Shown: positions 1 through 9,196 of the stretch, piece after piece
Layout: the number at the start of each line of letters is the position of its first letter
Numbering within the stretch: the stretch's first letter is position 1
NCBI GenBank assembly: GCA_020638795.1
Contig: JACKHW010000006.1
Location: 434,001-498,000, forward strand
Length of the DNA stretch: 64,000 nucleotides
Origin: Planctomycetota bacterium
GTDB lineage: Bacteria; Planctomycetota; UBA1135; GCA-002748355
Reading direction: 5' to 3'
Position numbers and translations under genes: made by a program
Notes under the pieces: model-generated
The model's database searches: none
Seen by the model: the letters and a program-made list of their open reading frames with translations, nothing else
Told to the model about the DNA's origin: nothing

Positions 1-1893
1 GCGCCGCGACCGGAAGAACTCGTGCCGAGCATCGTGTGTTGTCTCCGGAAGCGCTTCTCGGATGCCGTCGGTGCGCTTTGCGATTCGCACTCGCACAGTC
101 AGGACGACCACGAGGATCACGGCACGCAGCATGCGACGGAACTCGTGCGTCTCGTACTCGAGCGAGGTCTCACGAATCATGAAGCCGTCGAAACGATCGC
201 CGGAGGCAAGGTCGCGACGATTCCCAAGGAGATCGACGAGGGACTCGACGTTGCTCGCGAACTCGCGAGTGGCTACGCGAAATCGAAGCGGGAGATCACG
301 AGTGTGCTCGACGCGCTCGATGGCAGGTTCGTCGAGCCGGGTCCCGGTCGCGGTCCCGATCGAAACCCCGGCGTGCTCCCGACTGGCCGCAACCTCTACA
401 TGCTCAGCCCGGACGAAGTGCCGAGTCGCCCGTCGTGGGAACTCGGAAGCCAGCTCGCCGATCGCCTCTTGTCGCAACAGAAGGACAAGCTTGGCAGGTG
501 GCCGCGCAAAGTGGCGTTCTCGCTGAGTTCGTTCGCATCATTCCAAGACTATGGCGTCATGGAAGCGCAGATCCTGCGGACGATCGGGGTCGAGCCGATC
601 TGGAACGCGAAGAACTTGGTGCTCGAGTTTCGCATCGTGCCGCGCGAAGAACTGCGTCGTCCACGCGTCGATGTCTTCTGCGCAGCCCTGTCGTACTACC
701 GCGACAACTTTCCGTCTCGCATGCGATTGATCGATCGGGCGATCCGGGCAGTCGTGGACCTCGACGAACCGGACAATTACGTTCGGGAGCATGCCTTGGT
801 CGCGCAGGCAGCTTTGGAGCGTCGCGCGGTGCCGACGGTAGAGGCAGCCAAGCTGGCCAGGGCGCGCATCTTCGGATACGCACCCGGCAGCGTTTCCGAT
901 CCGTCGTACTACTATCTCGTCGAGCGGTCGGGTGATTGGGATACGCGCGAAGAGCTCATGGAGCGTTACATGGCGCGCGTGTCGCACGTGTACACCGATG
1001 ACATGTGGGGGGTGTCGTCGCGCGCTGGATACGAAGAAGCGCTCCGGGGCTCCGAAGTCGTGCTCCGCACGTGGTACGACACGATGACGTCGCCATTGTC
1101 GAACAAGTACACCTGGTACACCGGTGGCTCGTTGGCGATGGCGGTCGAGCACGTGAGTGGCAAGCGGCCCGAGTACGTCTTGTCGGACGTCCGTGATGTT
1201 GACCGCGCCACCCTCGTCGATGCCGAGGACGCGGTCCGCAAAGACCTACGTACGCGGTTGTTCAACCGCAAGTGGATCGCGGGAATGCAGAAGGAAGGTT
1301 ACGCCGGCGCGAATCAAGTTGCCGTGCACGTGAAGAACCTCTTCGGCTGGGAGGTCATGCGCTCGGGCTCGATCGAGGCGGATGTCTGGGAGCGAGTGAA
1401 GTCCGTCTTCTTGGACGACGAACTCGCGATGGACATGCGTGCATGGTTCGATCGCGACAATCCGTTCGCGCTGCAAGAGATCGCCGAGGTGATGCTCGAA
1501 GCTGCGCGCAAAGGCTATTGGGACGCCGATCGCGCGACGCTCGCTTCGATTGCAGCCGTTCTCACCGAGTCGATTGCGCGCCACGGCGAAGCAGGCGGCA
1601 TCTTCGAGGCGGGGAAAGGCAAGACTTCCGCGTTCGCGAAGTCCATGTTGGAAGACGCGGCGAAGCCCGCAGTGGACACCGCAGAGGCCGTCGTCAGCGA
1701 GCCGAAGAGCGCGCAGCCCGAGGAAGCGAGTGCCGATATTCCTGCGACTGCAGATCGTACCGAGTCGGTCGAAGGTGTCTCCCTCGAGGCTATCGAATCG
1801 AACGAAGTCCAGGCTTGGTCGTACGCACTCGCGTGCGGTCTGGTCGTGATGTTCCTGATCCTGCTCGGCTTCCTCCGGCGACCCACGGTTTGA
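1..1893 (+). CDS. CobN/HmuS-type chelatase, C-terminal part (5' partial)
   Basis: The frame is open to the left edge of the window, so the gene begins upstream; 630 codons are visible. The visible part matches the C-terminal half of the CobN/BchH chelatase family: a PTGRNLYMLSPDEVPSRPSW segment, a segment reading LRTIGVEPIWN, a PRVDVFCAALSYYRDNFPSR segment, and the RARIFGYAPG motif. Family members insert cobalt or magnesium into tetrapyrroles; the HmuS branch is linked to heme use. A His/Asp-rich stretch (about residues 27-46 of the visible frame) precedes the first conserved block. An Ala/Glu/Ser linker near the end leads to one transmembrane helix (about the last 25 residues), so the enzyme is tethered to the membrane, unlike soluble cobaltochelatase CobN. 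The stop lies 4 bases before an ExbB-like gene, indicating one operon. Whether the substrate is cobalt-corrin or heme cannot be decided here. Confidence 0.85.
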   Translation, partial: APRPEELVPSIVCCLRKRFSDAVGALCDSHSHSQDDHEDHGTQHATELVRLVLERGLTNHEAVETIAGGKVATIPKEIDEGLDVARELASGYAKSKREITSVLDALDGRFVEPGPGRGPDRNPGVLPTGRNLYMLSPDEVPSRPSWELGSQLADRLLSQQKDKLGRWPRKVAFSLSSFASFQDYGVMEAQILRTIGVEPIWNAKNLVLEFRIVPREELRRPRVDVFCAALSYYRDNFPSRMRLIDRAIRAVVDLDEPDNYVREHALVAQAALERRAVPTVEAAKLARARIFGYAPGSVSDPSYYYLVERSGDWDTREELMERYMARVSHVYTDDMWGVSSRAGYEEALRGSEVVLRTWYDTMTSPLSNKYTWYTGGSLAMAVEHVSGKRPEYVLSDVRDVDRATLVDAEDAVRKDLRTRLFNRKWIAGMQKEGYAGANQVAVHVKNLFGWEVMRSGSIEADVWERVKSVFLDDELAMDMRAWFDRDNPFALQEIAEVMLEAARKGYWDADRATLASIAAVLTESIARHGEAGGIFEAGKGKTSAFAKSMLEDAAKPAVDTAEAVVSEPKSAQPEEASADIPATADRTESVEGVSLEAIESNEVQAWSYALACGLVVMFLILLGFLRRPTV

Positions 1894-1897
1894 TCGC

Positions 1898-2410
1898 ATG
1901 AGTTGGTTACAAGACGCATTGCTTCACCTGTCCGAAGCGCTCCTCGTTCCGGTTATCGGGATTCTCTTGCTCCTCGTCGTGACTTCGTTCTTGGGACTAG
2001 GCGCCTTCTTGCGCGAGGCCAAGGATCGTCGAAGCGGTACCCGCTGTCGTGTAGCAGCATTCGTCGGCGTTGCCGGTAACAACGGCGATGATGTGTCGAG
2101 ACTTCGTACCGAGATGGAGCGTGTCCAAGCGGTGCTCTCGCGGCGGATCGATCGCGACGTCATCATCAGCCGGGTCGCACCGATGCTCGGGCTGGCCGGA
2201 ACGTTGATTCCACTTGGCCCTGCACTCCATCAGTTGGGAACGTCGGACTTCACGGTGTTTGCCGACAAGATCGTCGTAGCGTTCACGACGACGGTCGCCG
2301 GTCTCGTCGTGTGTGCGATTCGCTACATCGTGAGTTCGGTTCGAGCGCGCTGGTACGAGGATGACCTGCGCCGCATCGAAGCCATCGTCGGAGTCGAGCA
2401 TGTCGCGTAA
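1898..2410 (+). CDS. MotA/TolQ/ExbB-like proton channel protein
   Basis: A 170-residue membrane protein with about three hydrophobic helices (near residues 14-36, 90-108 and 122-145). It carries the ExbB/TolQ-type segment PMLGLAGTLIPLGPAL before the second helix and a TTTVAGLVV-type third helix. ExbB/TolQ/MotA proteins form the pentameric stator of proton-driven machines. The gene follows the anchored chelatase after 4 bases and overlaps the next gene by 11 bases, so the three products are probably made together and may form one inner-membrane complex. The partner TonB is not visible. Family assignment is good; the role in driving a chelatase is inference from this arrangement and from similar trios in hmu-type heme loci. 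Confidence 0.8.
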   Translation: MSWLQDALLHLSEALLVPVIGILLLLVVTSFLGLGAFLREAKDRRSGTRCRVAAFVGVAGNNGDDVSRLRTEMERVQAVLSRRIDRDVIISRVAPMLGLAGTLIPLGPALHQLGTSDFTVFADKIVVAFTTTVAGLVVCAIRYIVSSVRARWYEDDLRRIEAIVGVEHVA

Positions 2411-2723
2411 GCGAGGAGGCCGAACAACGACGCGTTTTCGTCGCGTCGACGAGGATCCTCTCGCGATGCTCGTCAACTTCTTCGACTGCGCAATCGTCTT
2501 CGCGACGGCCTTGCTGCTCATCTCGCAAGCAAATGTTAAGGGACGTCGCAAGCAACCACCCGGGGCGCAGAATGAACAGGTTGAAACCGACCGCGTCGAC
2601 ATAGAGCACTACCGTGCCGGGTCGGATCGCGCCAAGGGGGAAGGAGTGCGTCTCGGGGTCGCCTACCGACTCGAGTCGGGAGACGTGGTTTACGTTCCGG
2701 ATTCGGGAAAAGAGCAGCGCTGA
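2400..2723 (+). CDS. DUF2149 family protein, ExbD-like
   Basis: A 107-residue protein starting at an ATG that overlaps the end of the ExbB-like gene, implying translational coupling. It has a basic N-terminus, one transmembrane helix (about residues 21-43) with an acidic residue inside it (Asp29 in VNFFDCAIVF), and a short soluble tail. That layout is like ExbD/TolR, where a membrane Asp carries protons. DUF2149 proteins recur next to CobN-like and ExbB-like genes in other bacteria and methanogens. An earlier in-frame ATG lies at 2361, but it would overlap the upstream gene by 50 bases and add no recognisable sequence. Confidence 0.75.
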   Translation: MSRKRGGRTTTRFRRVDEDPLAMLVNFFDCAIVFATALLLISQANVKGRRKQPPGAQNEQVETDRVDIEHYRAGSDRAKGEGVRLGVAYRLESGDVVYVPDSGKEQR

Positions 2724-2895
2724 GGCGATTCCTGAAGACATCCCACTGGGGTCGAGTTCCAAACTGAAGTTCGCACTAAACCTGATGGTTGGTCGTCTTC
2801 GCATGGCTCAACCAGATGTTCTGGGCTAGTGGCGGATACACGCCTCTACCGAGCCTGCGATCATCCAAGACCAAATGGGACTCAGGAGCATCGTG

Positions 2896-3990
2896 ATGAA
2901 CATCCATTTGCTCGCGCCGTCTGCTGTGCTTCTCCTTGGCGCACCGCTTCTCTCTCAAATCGCTTGCAGCCCCGCCGTGAACAAGAATGTCGAGGGTTCG
3001 AGCTACATCTACAACGCGTTCGGGCAGAGCAACAGTTCTGGCTGGCGCTTCCAGCAGGTTCATGACGACCTTCAAGGGAAGCAGCTCACTGTCCGCGAGC
3101 TCGGCTTCCGTCGCGATGCGAACTACATGAACCGCTTTTCGGCCTACGACTTCACGGTTCAGTTGATTCTCTCGACGGCAGCGACGCAGTCGTCGACGAT
3201 GTCGACGACGTTCGATCAGAATCATGGTACGAATCGCAGCGTCGTCGTGACCAACAAGGTCATCAACATGCCGGCGACCGTTGGCGACGGTGTCGCGCAG
3301 CCATTCGCGTATCGGATGAAGTTCGACACCGCCTACACGTTCAACGGTGGATCCGGTGGTCTGTGTTGGGAAGCGAGGATCTCCCTGCAGCGGAACCTGA
3401 TCACGACGACGTACTTCGACGCGGCCTACTCTCAGGACGCGAATCCGCCGCTCGCTCAGGCCTATTTCGGACAAGGATGTGCGCACACTTCGCAGACGAC
3501 CGTTGCGCAGCTGCAGGCGTCCTCGAGCTGCAACTACACGAGCAACACCGGTCTGCTGTATCTGAATGGGTACTACCTGGACCGCTCCGGTGTCGCGCTG
3601 GCGAGTATCGGCTTCTCGAGGACAGCCTATGGCGCACTGCCCCTGCCATTCGTGTTGCCGGGTACTGCAACGGCTTACAGCGGACCGTGCAGCATCTATG
3701 GGAGCTTGGATCTGATCTTCGCCACGACGAGCGATGCCAACGGGTACGGCACACTGACGATTCCGATCCCGGTCGACATCAACTACGCTGGCGCGAAGCT
3801 GTTTTCGCAGTATCTGACGGAAGACAAGGCCGCATCGGTTCCGATCAAGCTCGTGACGAGCAACGCTGTCGAGCTCCAGTATGTGCCGCCATTCACGCGC
3901 ACGCCGATCAGCTGCAGTGTCGCCGGCAGTCCGTTGTCGGCAACCGGCACAGTGACTCAGTACTACGGCTACGTGACCGCGTTGTATTGA
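2896..3990 (+). CDS. Secreted beta-protein with C-terminal Cys module (copy A)
   Basis: A 364-residue exported protein. The ATG at 2896 is chosen because AGGAG lies 7 bases upstream and a signal peptide follows directly (hydrophobic stretch LLAPSAVLLLGAPLLSQIA). The N-terminal half, from a WRFQQVHDDLQG segment through ELGFRR, matches the same region of the copy at 27058-28131. The C-terminal part has the shared module: a Pro-Gly turn, a Cys (GPCSIYGSLDL), a small-residue turn (DANGYGTL), an IPIP strand and an FSQYL strand. No enzymatic motif is seen. A strong hairpin follows the stop. Function is unknown; a surface or matrix role is a guess. Confidence 0.75.
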   Translation: MNIHLLAPSAVLLLGAPLLSQIACSPAVNKNVEGSSYIYNAFGQSNSSGWRFQQVHDDLQGKQLTVRELGFRRDANYMNRFSAYDFTVQLILSTAATQSSTMSTTFDQNHGTNRSVVVTNKVINMPATVGDGVAQPFAYRMKFDTAYTFNGGSGGLCWEARISLQRNLITTTYFDAAYSQDANPPLAQAYFGQGCAHTSQTTVAQLQASSSCNYTSNTGLLYLNGYYLDRSGVALASIGFSRTAYGALPLPFVLPGTATAYSGPCSIYGSLDLIFATTSDANGYGTLTIPIPVDINYAGAKLFSQYLTEDKAASVPIKLVTSNAVELQYVPPFTRTPISCSVAGSPLSATGTVTQYYGYVTALY

Positions 3991-3997
3991 TCGATGC

Positions 3998-4020
3998 GAT
4001 CGCCGGTTCGGCCGGCGATC
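3998..4020. terminator. Bidirectional hairpin terminator
   Basis: A perfect 9-bp GC-rich inverted repeat (GATCGCCGG / CCGGCGATC) with a 5-base loop sits between the convergent stops of the secreted protein and the sulfatase. There is no clear T-run on either side, so its strength as an intrinsic terminator is uncertain. Confidence 0.6.
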
Positions 4021-5513
4021 TACTTCGCGTACTCGCCGAATCGAAACGCTTCGGTCTCCGGTTCCTGTCGCTCTGCGATCAGTTGCTCGTGCATGCTCGC
4101 CGTGAGGTCGGGTAGTTCGTCGGCGAGATCGTGTTGCTCGGACGGGTCGCTCTCGAGGTCGTAGAGTTCGGGCTTCGAGTCGGGCTTCTTGACCAGATTG
4201 CGAACGACGAGCTTGTACTTGCCAGCCCGGATCGCGATTTGCCCGCCGTAGCCGGCGAAGTCCCAGATCAGTCGCTCGTGGACCACCTGCGATTCTGGTT
4301 TGCCCACGAGGGTCGGTAGATAGCTGATGCCATCATTCGGTGGTGCTTCCACTCCGAGCAGGTCGGCCACTGTCGCCATCGTGTCGTAGTGAGCAGAAAT
4401 GAGGTCGCTGGTCGATCCGGGTGCGACATGCCCAGGCCACACGGCGATCAGCGGGACGCGGATGCCGCCTTCGTACATGCTTCCTTTGAGTCCGCGCAGC
4501 TTGCCGACGCTTTCGAAGAACTTCGCATCGACTTGTTGTGCGACATGGGTCGTACCGTTGTCGGACGTGAACAGGATCAACGTGTCGTCTTGGATTCCGA
4601 GCTCTTCGAGAGTCGCCACTAGTCTGCCGACCTGCTTGTCGAGGAACGAGATCATCGCTGCGTAGGCCGCCCGTGGGCGATCGTGGGGCTGGTAGGACTT
4701 GCCCTTGTACGGCTTGTCTTCGAAGTCGTAAGCGGCGAGTTCTTCATCGGGCACTTGAAGTGCCAAGTGCGGCAGCACGCTCGCGTAGTACAGAAAGAAC
4801 GGACGCTTCGCGTCGTGCTGCTGCCTCACGAACTTCAGCATCTCATCGGCAATGACTTTCGGTGCATAGGTCTTGCCCGTGACACCGCGATCGTTGCCCT
4901 CGAGCGTTCGCTCCTTTCCGTCGTCGATGAGAAAGCGTGGGTAGTAGTTGTGCGCGTGTCGCTGACAGTAGTAACCGAAGAACCGATCGAACCCGTTTTC
5001 GAGTGGATCACCGGACGACGACGCTTCACCGAGACCCCACTTGCCGAAGCCTCCGGTTGCGTAGTTACGCTTCTTGAACAAGGACGCCACGGTCGTCGTG
5101 CCCGCGGGGAGCGGTAGTTGGCCTCGGAAGCTCTCCCAGGTGCCGATGCGGAAGTTGTCGCGCACGTAGGAGTGCCCGCCGTGCTTGCCGGTCATGAGGC
5201 TGCAACGAGCCGGCGCACAGACTGGCGCACTCGTGTAGTGCTGCGAGAAGCGCATGCCGCGCTTGGCGAGCGCATCGATGTTGGGCGTCTTGATCTTGGC
5301 TTGGCCATAGCACCCGAGTTCTGCGTACCCGAGGTCATCGGCCATGATGTAGATGACGTTTTGCGGTGAGCCCGACTCGGTCGTGGCGCGCGACTGAGGA
5401 TGCGATCGAGCGATCGGCATCGTGCTCGAAAGCACTGCCGCAAAGGAGAGTGCCCTGACAGCCATACGTCGGTGCACTGCCGTGGACGGAGAGGTCGAAA
5501 GGATTGTCCGCAT
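4020..5513 (-). CDS. Sulfatase (formylglycine-dependent, Cys type)
   Basis: An exported sulfatase of about 497 residues that would hydrolyse sulfate esters, probably on algal polysaccharides or similar glycans. The signature CAPARCSLMTGK holds the CxPxR motif whose Cys99 becomes formylglycine. Metal ligands are visible in IMADDLGY (Asp59, Asp60) and in the later SDNGTTH. An HRRMAVRALSFAAVL segment near the start looks like a twin-arginine-type export signal, although the classic RRxFLK is not complete. An ATG at 5573 and another at 5465 are alternative starts; none has a good ribosome site. It stands alone with no visible sugar-degradation partner. The sulfatase-maturing enzyme is not in the window. 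Confidence 0.93.
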   Translation of the reverse strand: MRTILSTSPSTAVHRRMAVRALSFAAVLSSTMPIARSHPQSRATTESGSPQNVIYIMADDLGYAELGCYGQAKIKTPNIDALAKRGMRFSQHYTSAPVCAPARCSLMTGKHGGHSYVRDNFRIGTWESFRGQLPLPAGTTTVASLFKKRNYATGGFGKWGLGEASSSGDPLENGFDRFFGYYCQRHAHNYYPRFLIDDGKERTLEGNDRGVTGKTYAPKVIADEMLKFVRQQHDAKRPFFLYYASVLPHLALQVPDEELAAYDFEDKPYKGKSYQPHDRPRAAYAAMISFLDKQVGRLVATLEELGIQDDTLILFTSDNGTTHVAQQVDAKFFESVGKLRGLKGSMYEGGIRVPLIAVWPGHVAPGSTSDLISAHYDTMATVADLLGVEAPPNDGISYLPTLVGKPESQVVHERLIWDFAGYGGQIAIRAGKYKLVVRNLVKKPDSKPELYDLESDPSEQHDLADELPDLTASMHEQLIAERQEPETEAFRFGEYAK

Positions 5514-5607
5514 ATGCGGGCATTTCAGCACGATTGGGCAGGCGTGCCATGGAATACACACTCGCACCGGCAAAAGTCACGCCGAACGGCATGTCGATGG
5601 TAGTGGA

Positions 5608-6342
5608 GTGGTAACGATCGGCACCTTGTCTGCGCGGACCCCGCAGTGGATCGTCGCGCTCGGGATCGGACTCGTTCTCAGTCCGCTACTGAGTCTGACG
5701 CCGCTCTTGCAGTACATCGGATGGTTCCTTGCGTCCTTGTTCCATGAGTGTGGGCATTGCGTCATCGCGTTGTTCACCGGGCATTCGGCGATTCCGGCGA
5801 TCCGTTTGGACGGGCATGCTGCCGCGATCCACGGACCGCAGAGCAAGCTCCTCGTCTGGGCGACGTGGGCATTGCTCGGGTACGGCGTGTTCTGGTTTCG
5901 TGAGAGACTCGCGATCGCGTGCGGCTTCGCTGGATTGACGTTGGTGTATCCCGCGCTCGTCTTCACCGGGTTTGGCGAGGTCGCACATTTGGCAGCCGGA
6001 CACCTTGGCGAGCTCGCATTCGCGAGTTATGCCATGTGGTGTGCATCGACAGGAGGATTCACGCAAGGCATGGCCGAACGTGTCGCCTATGCACTTCTCG
6101 GATTCTGGTTGTTCGGCCGTAACGCTGTCTTGTTCTTCGGGCTGTTTGCGGATGCAAGCGCTCGTGCGCACTACGAAGGCAATGGCAGCTTCGGAATGCA
6201 GAATGATCTGATTCGAATCGCCGATCAGTGCTCGATGTCGCTGCAGACGATCGGAATGTTCTTCTTGGCAATCACGATCGTGACCGCAATCGTCAGTATC
6301 GGTGTGTCCGCCACGCATGCGCACGGAACAGCACGTCCCTGA
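5608..6342 (+). CDS. M50-like HExxH membrane protein
   Basis: A protein of about 244 residues with several hydrophobic helices. Helix two ends in FHECGHCV, an HExxH zinc-binding motif (His46, Glu47, His50), resembling the M50 and M50B-like intramembrane metalloproteases. A clear third metal ligand motif (NPDG) is not seen, so the family call is tentative. There is no ATG near the helices; GTG at 5608 is the most reasonable start because the frame upstream of it overlaps the sulfatase and has no family-like features. It diverges from the sulfatase. Confidence 0.6.
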   Translation: MVTIGTLSARTPQWIVALGIGLVLSPLLSLTPLLQYIGWFLASLFHECGHCVIALFTGHSAIPAIRLDGHAAAIHGPQSKLLVWATWALLGYGVFWFRERLAIACGFAGLTLVYPALVFTGFGEVAHLAAGHLGELAFASYAMWCASTGGFTQGMAERVAYALLGFWLFGRNAVLFFGLFADASARAHYEGNGSFGMQNDLIRIADQCSMSLQTIGMFFLAITIVTAIVSIGVSATHAHGTARP

Positions 6343-6370
6343 AGTCGGGAACGCGCTGAGCGATACTTGC

Positions 6371-9169
6371 CTATTTCTTGTCGGGGTCTTTCGAACGACT
6401 TCGAGCTGCCGTCACGCGTTCTTTGAACTTCGCGAGCGACCTGTTTTCAGCAGCATTGGATGTCCGCATGCCGTAGATCCGTAGTAGTTCGAGTGTCAGA
6501 CGATCCTGGTCCTCTTGTGTCATGTCCTGGCAGCGTACGGCGATGATCGAGTCGATGAATGGAGCGAGATGAGGTACTTCGGACTCGACCTGTGAGAAGA
6601 ACTCGGCAAGAACTCGGTCGGACTCATCATGCTTGCCCGAAGCCCGCAAACAGAAGCTGAGGCCGACGTGCGCTTCGATCCAGGAGGTTGCATCACGCAA
6701 GATGCCGACGTGCTCGAGGCACTCGCGGTAAGAGTTCGCAGCGTCGTCTACGGCGCCCATGGCACTTTCGGTGTCACCACGGTGGAGTAGGAGCAAGCCG
6801 AGAAATGGCGCATACTCCCCGCGGCAGTCGCGCAAGCGCTTCGTGGCACGAGCATACGCAGCCAATGCTTCCGTGTGTTGTCCGAGCTCCAGGCAAATCT
6901 TGCCAATCGAATTGTCGAACATGGAGAGCGCAAAGAAGCGCTTGCCGCACGTGCGTTCGATGATCGAAAGGCCGCGTGAAACGTGATCCAGTGCGGTCTC
7001 GCGAGTCCTATGCTGATCGTCAGCATCGGCTAGCGTGCGCGCGTGGAGCGAAAGGTGCATCCCGATTTCGTGATGCAAGAGCGCCCTTTGCTGGTCCACG
7101 ATCGCTGGGTACTCCTTCGCGTCTGCAAGTGCTTGCGTCAACGCATTGGCAGCTTCGTGATGAGTGAATCTGCCATTGAAGACGTTGCGACGCACTCGTT
7201 GACGCTCGATCTCGATGCGAAGCGGTAGACCGATTTCGCCGAAGTCGACGAGGCGCGCGAGTACGACCGCGATCTTCTCGTCGTACTCCGCTGGCGCCAA
7301 GTCTTCGTAGAGCGTGAGGACGTGTGCGAGAGCGGTCAGACGCATGCCTCGCTCGGATTTCGTCCGCATGTAGTTGTCGCTCAGATACTGCTGGTACCGC
7401 CGCACATCGGGCCGGCTTTGCAGAATCGCCACGATGCCGCCTTTGAGGATGTCTTCGCAGAATACGACGAGCGGTGTCGCGGGTAGCTCTACCAACTCGG
7501 CTAGCGACGATTCATGGGTCGCGATCTCAGCGTTGTATGCGTCTTCTGATTGCAGAACCGTACCGATGTGGCTGACGCGCATCCCGAGGGCTCGATCGAC
7601 GGGACCCAATCGGGATTCATCAGGGCGCTGAATTCGTTGCGCCATTTCGATGCCGTCATCGTCCGTTCCGATCACATGGGCGAACCATGCTTCGAGCAAT
7701 CTACAGCGGTAGTACTCGACTTCGGAAACCTGAGGGACATTGCACGCGGATCGAATGCTCTCGAATGCGCGTGCCGATTCGTTGACGCCATCGAGTGCGA
7801 GCGCGTAGTCGCGCCAAACGGCGGCTTCGACGTCTGCCGACGGGAATCCGTGTTTCGCGCCCAAGTCGAGTGCTGCTTCGAACTCGACCGTACCGATGTT
7901 CGGAAAGCCTCGACCCGTGTAGGCCTGTCCGAATCGGTGATGCCGCACAATGCGGTCCTCATTGGTCAGGTCGGGATCCGAGAACAGCAGGTGCCGCAAG
8001 AGTGGCACGGACTTCTGCACGGCCGCAGGGTCGGCGAACGTCGCGACTTGTGCGAAGAGATCGTCGAGGATCTCGTTGTTCTTGGTCTGCGGCACTTCTC
8101 TCGAGCTCGTCATGAGGACGGTCGCCAGCGCGAGAATCGTTGCCCCGGCGAGAAGCATACTTCGGTGTCGCACCACGAACTTTCCGGCTCGATAGAGTCG
8201 CGGATAGGGCGCTGCCCGAATTGGTTCGCCTGCGAGTTGACGACGGATGTCGTCTCGCAACTCCGATGCATCCGCGTATCGACGCGACGGATCTTTCTCG
8301 AGCGCTTTGTTGAGTACGACCTCGAGCTCCCAGTTGGACTTGTCGCCGGTGGTTGGCGTCAAGCGCGCGGGGTCTTTGCGCGCAATCGCGTCGACTGCTG
8401 CTTCGAGCGAATCGCCGAGGTCGTATGGCAGACGACCAGCGATCAATTCGTACAGCAAGACTCCCAGCATGTAGACCTCGCTCGTGACACTCACGTCGCG
8501 GGTCCCGCGTTGCACCTGCTCCGGGCTCGCATAGCGAATCGTGCCGAAGAACTCACTCGTTCTCGTGAGTCGCGATCCCCCTGCCGTGGTCGCGCCGTCG
8601 AGTTCCTTCGCAATGCCGAAGTCGACGATCTTGGGTTCGCCCGATTCGCGATCGATCAGGATGTTCGACGGCTTGAGATCTCGATGCAGGACGCCGCGGC
8701 CGTGTGCATGGTGGGTCGCATCGCAGATCTTCGCGAAGACTTCGAGGATCTCATGCTTGCTGCGACGCGATCCAGTCTCGCCGAGAACCCATTCGTCGAT
8801 CGTCTTGCCATCGATCCACTCCATCACGATGACCGGGTCGTCGTCTCGGCGGGTCAGGCCATAGATCGTGACGATGTTCGGATGCCGCAATCTCGCGGTG
8901 GCTAGAACTTCGCGCTCGAATCGGTTGCGTGCTCGTGCTGAAGCTCCGACAGGAAGTCGCTTGAGTGCTACCTCGCGATTCGTCGAGCGTTCCCTCGCGC
9001 GATACACGATGCCTTGTCCACCGCGTGCGACCTCGCCGAGGATGTCGTACTCCTCGATTTGCAAAGTCGTCGGCGTCTCGTCATCGATGTTCCGAAACGT
9101 GCCGAGCCACGTCGCATCGTCGTCGTCGTCACCGAAGATCTCGTTCAGGTCGTCGTCGATCCTCGTCAT
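6371..9169 (-). CDS. Pkn-type Ser/Thr kinase with TM and C-terminal repeat region
   Basis: A 932-residue kinase. An acidic N-terminus leads to the kinase domain (about residues 41-312): Gly-rich loop GEVARGGQGIVYRA, Lys70, HRDLKPSN with catalytic Asp164, DFG at 183-185, and YASPEQ as the APE equivalent. The usual Asp of subdomain IX (DVYSLG) is Glu231 (EVYMLG). One transmembrane helix lies near residues 336-355, so the kinase domain is cytoplasmic. The remaining roughly 570 residues are alpha-helical and TPR-like and should be periplasmic. An ECF sigma factor gene ends 27 bases upstream, and the two are probably cotranscribed. This pairing is common in Planctomycetota, where such kinases are thought to work with the sigma factor. 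Confidence 0.92.
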   Translation of the reverse strand: MTRIDDDLNEIFGDDDDDATWLGTFRNIDDETPTTLQIEEYDILGEVARGGQGIVYRARERSTNREVALKRLPVGASARARNRFEREVLATARLRHPNIVTIYGLTRRDDDPVIVMEWIDGKTIDEWVLGETGSRRSKHEILEVFAKICDATHHAHGRGVLHRDLKPSNILIDRESGEPKIVDFGIAKELDGATTAGGSRLTRTSEFFGTIRYASPEQVQRGTRDVSVTSEVYMLGVLLYELIAGRLPYDLGDSLEAAVDAIARKDPARLTPTTGDKSNWELEVVLNKALEKDPSRRYADASELRDDIRRQLAGEPIRAAPYPRLYRAGKFVVRHRSMLLAGATILALATVLMTSSREVPQTKNNEILDDLFAQVATFADPAAVQKSVPLLRHLLFSDPDLTNEDRIVRHHRFGQAYTGRGFPNIGTVEFEAALDLGAKHGFPSADVEAAVWRDYALALDGVNESARAFESIRSACNVPQVSEVEYYRCRLLEAWFAHVIGTDDDGIEMAQRIQRPDESRLGPVDRALGMRVSHIGTVLQSEDAYNAEIATHESSLAELVELPATPLVVFCEDILKGGIVAILQSRPDVRRYQQYLSDNYMRTKSERGMRLTALAHVLTLYEDLAPAEYDEKIAVVLARLVDFGEIGLPLRIEIERQRVRRNVFNGRFTHHEAANALTQALADAKEYPAIVDQQRALLHHEIGMHLSLHARTLADADDQHRTRETALDHVSRGLSIIERTCGKRFFALSMFDNSIGKICLELGQHTEALAAYARATKRLRDCRGEYAPFLGLLLLHRGDTESAMGAVDDAANSYRECLEHVGILRDATSWIEAHVGLSFCLRASGKHDESDRVLAEFFSQVESEVPHLAPFIDSIIAVRCQDMTQEDQDRLTLELLRIYGMRTSNAAENRSLAKFKERVTAARSRSKDPDKK

Positions 9170-9196
9170 TGCGCGGATGGGCTCATCGTGAGCGTG

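Noticed and set aside
5514..5607. Longer N-terminus of the HExxH protein starting at 5422
   Set aside because: It would overlap the sulfatase signal region and lacks hydrophobic or conserved features; GTG at 5608 gives the expected start.
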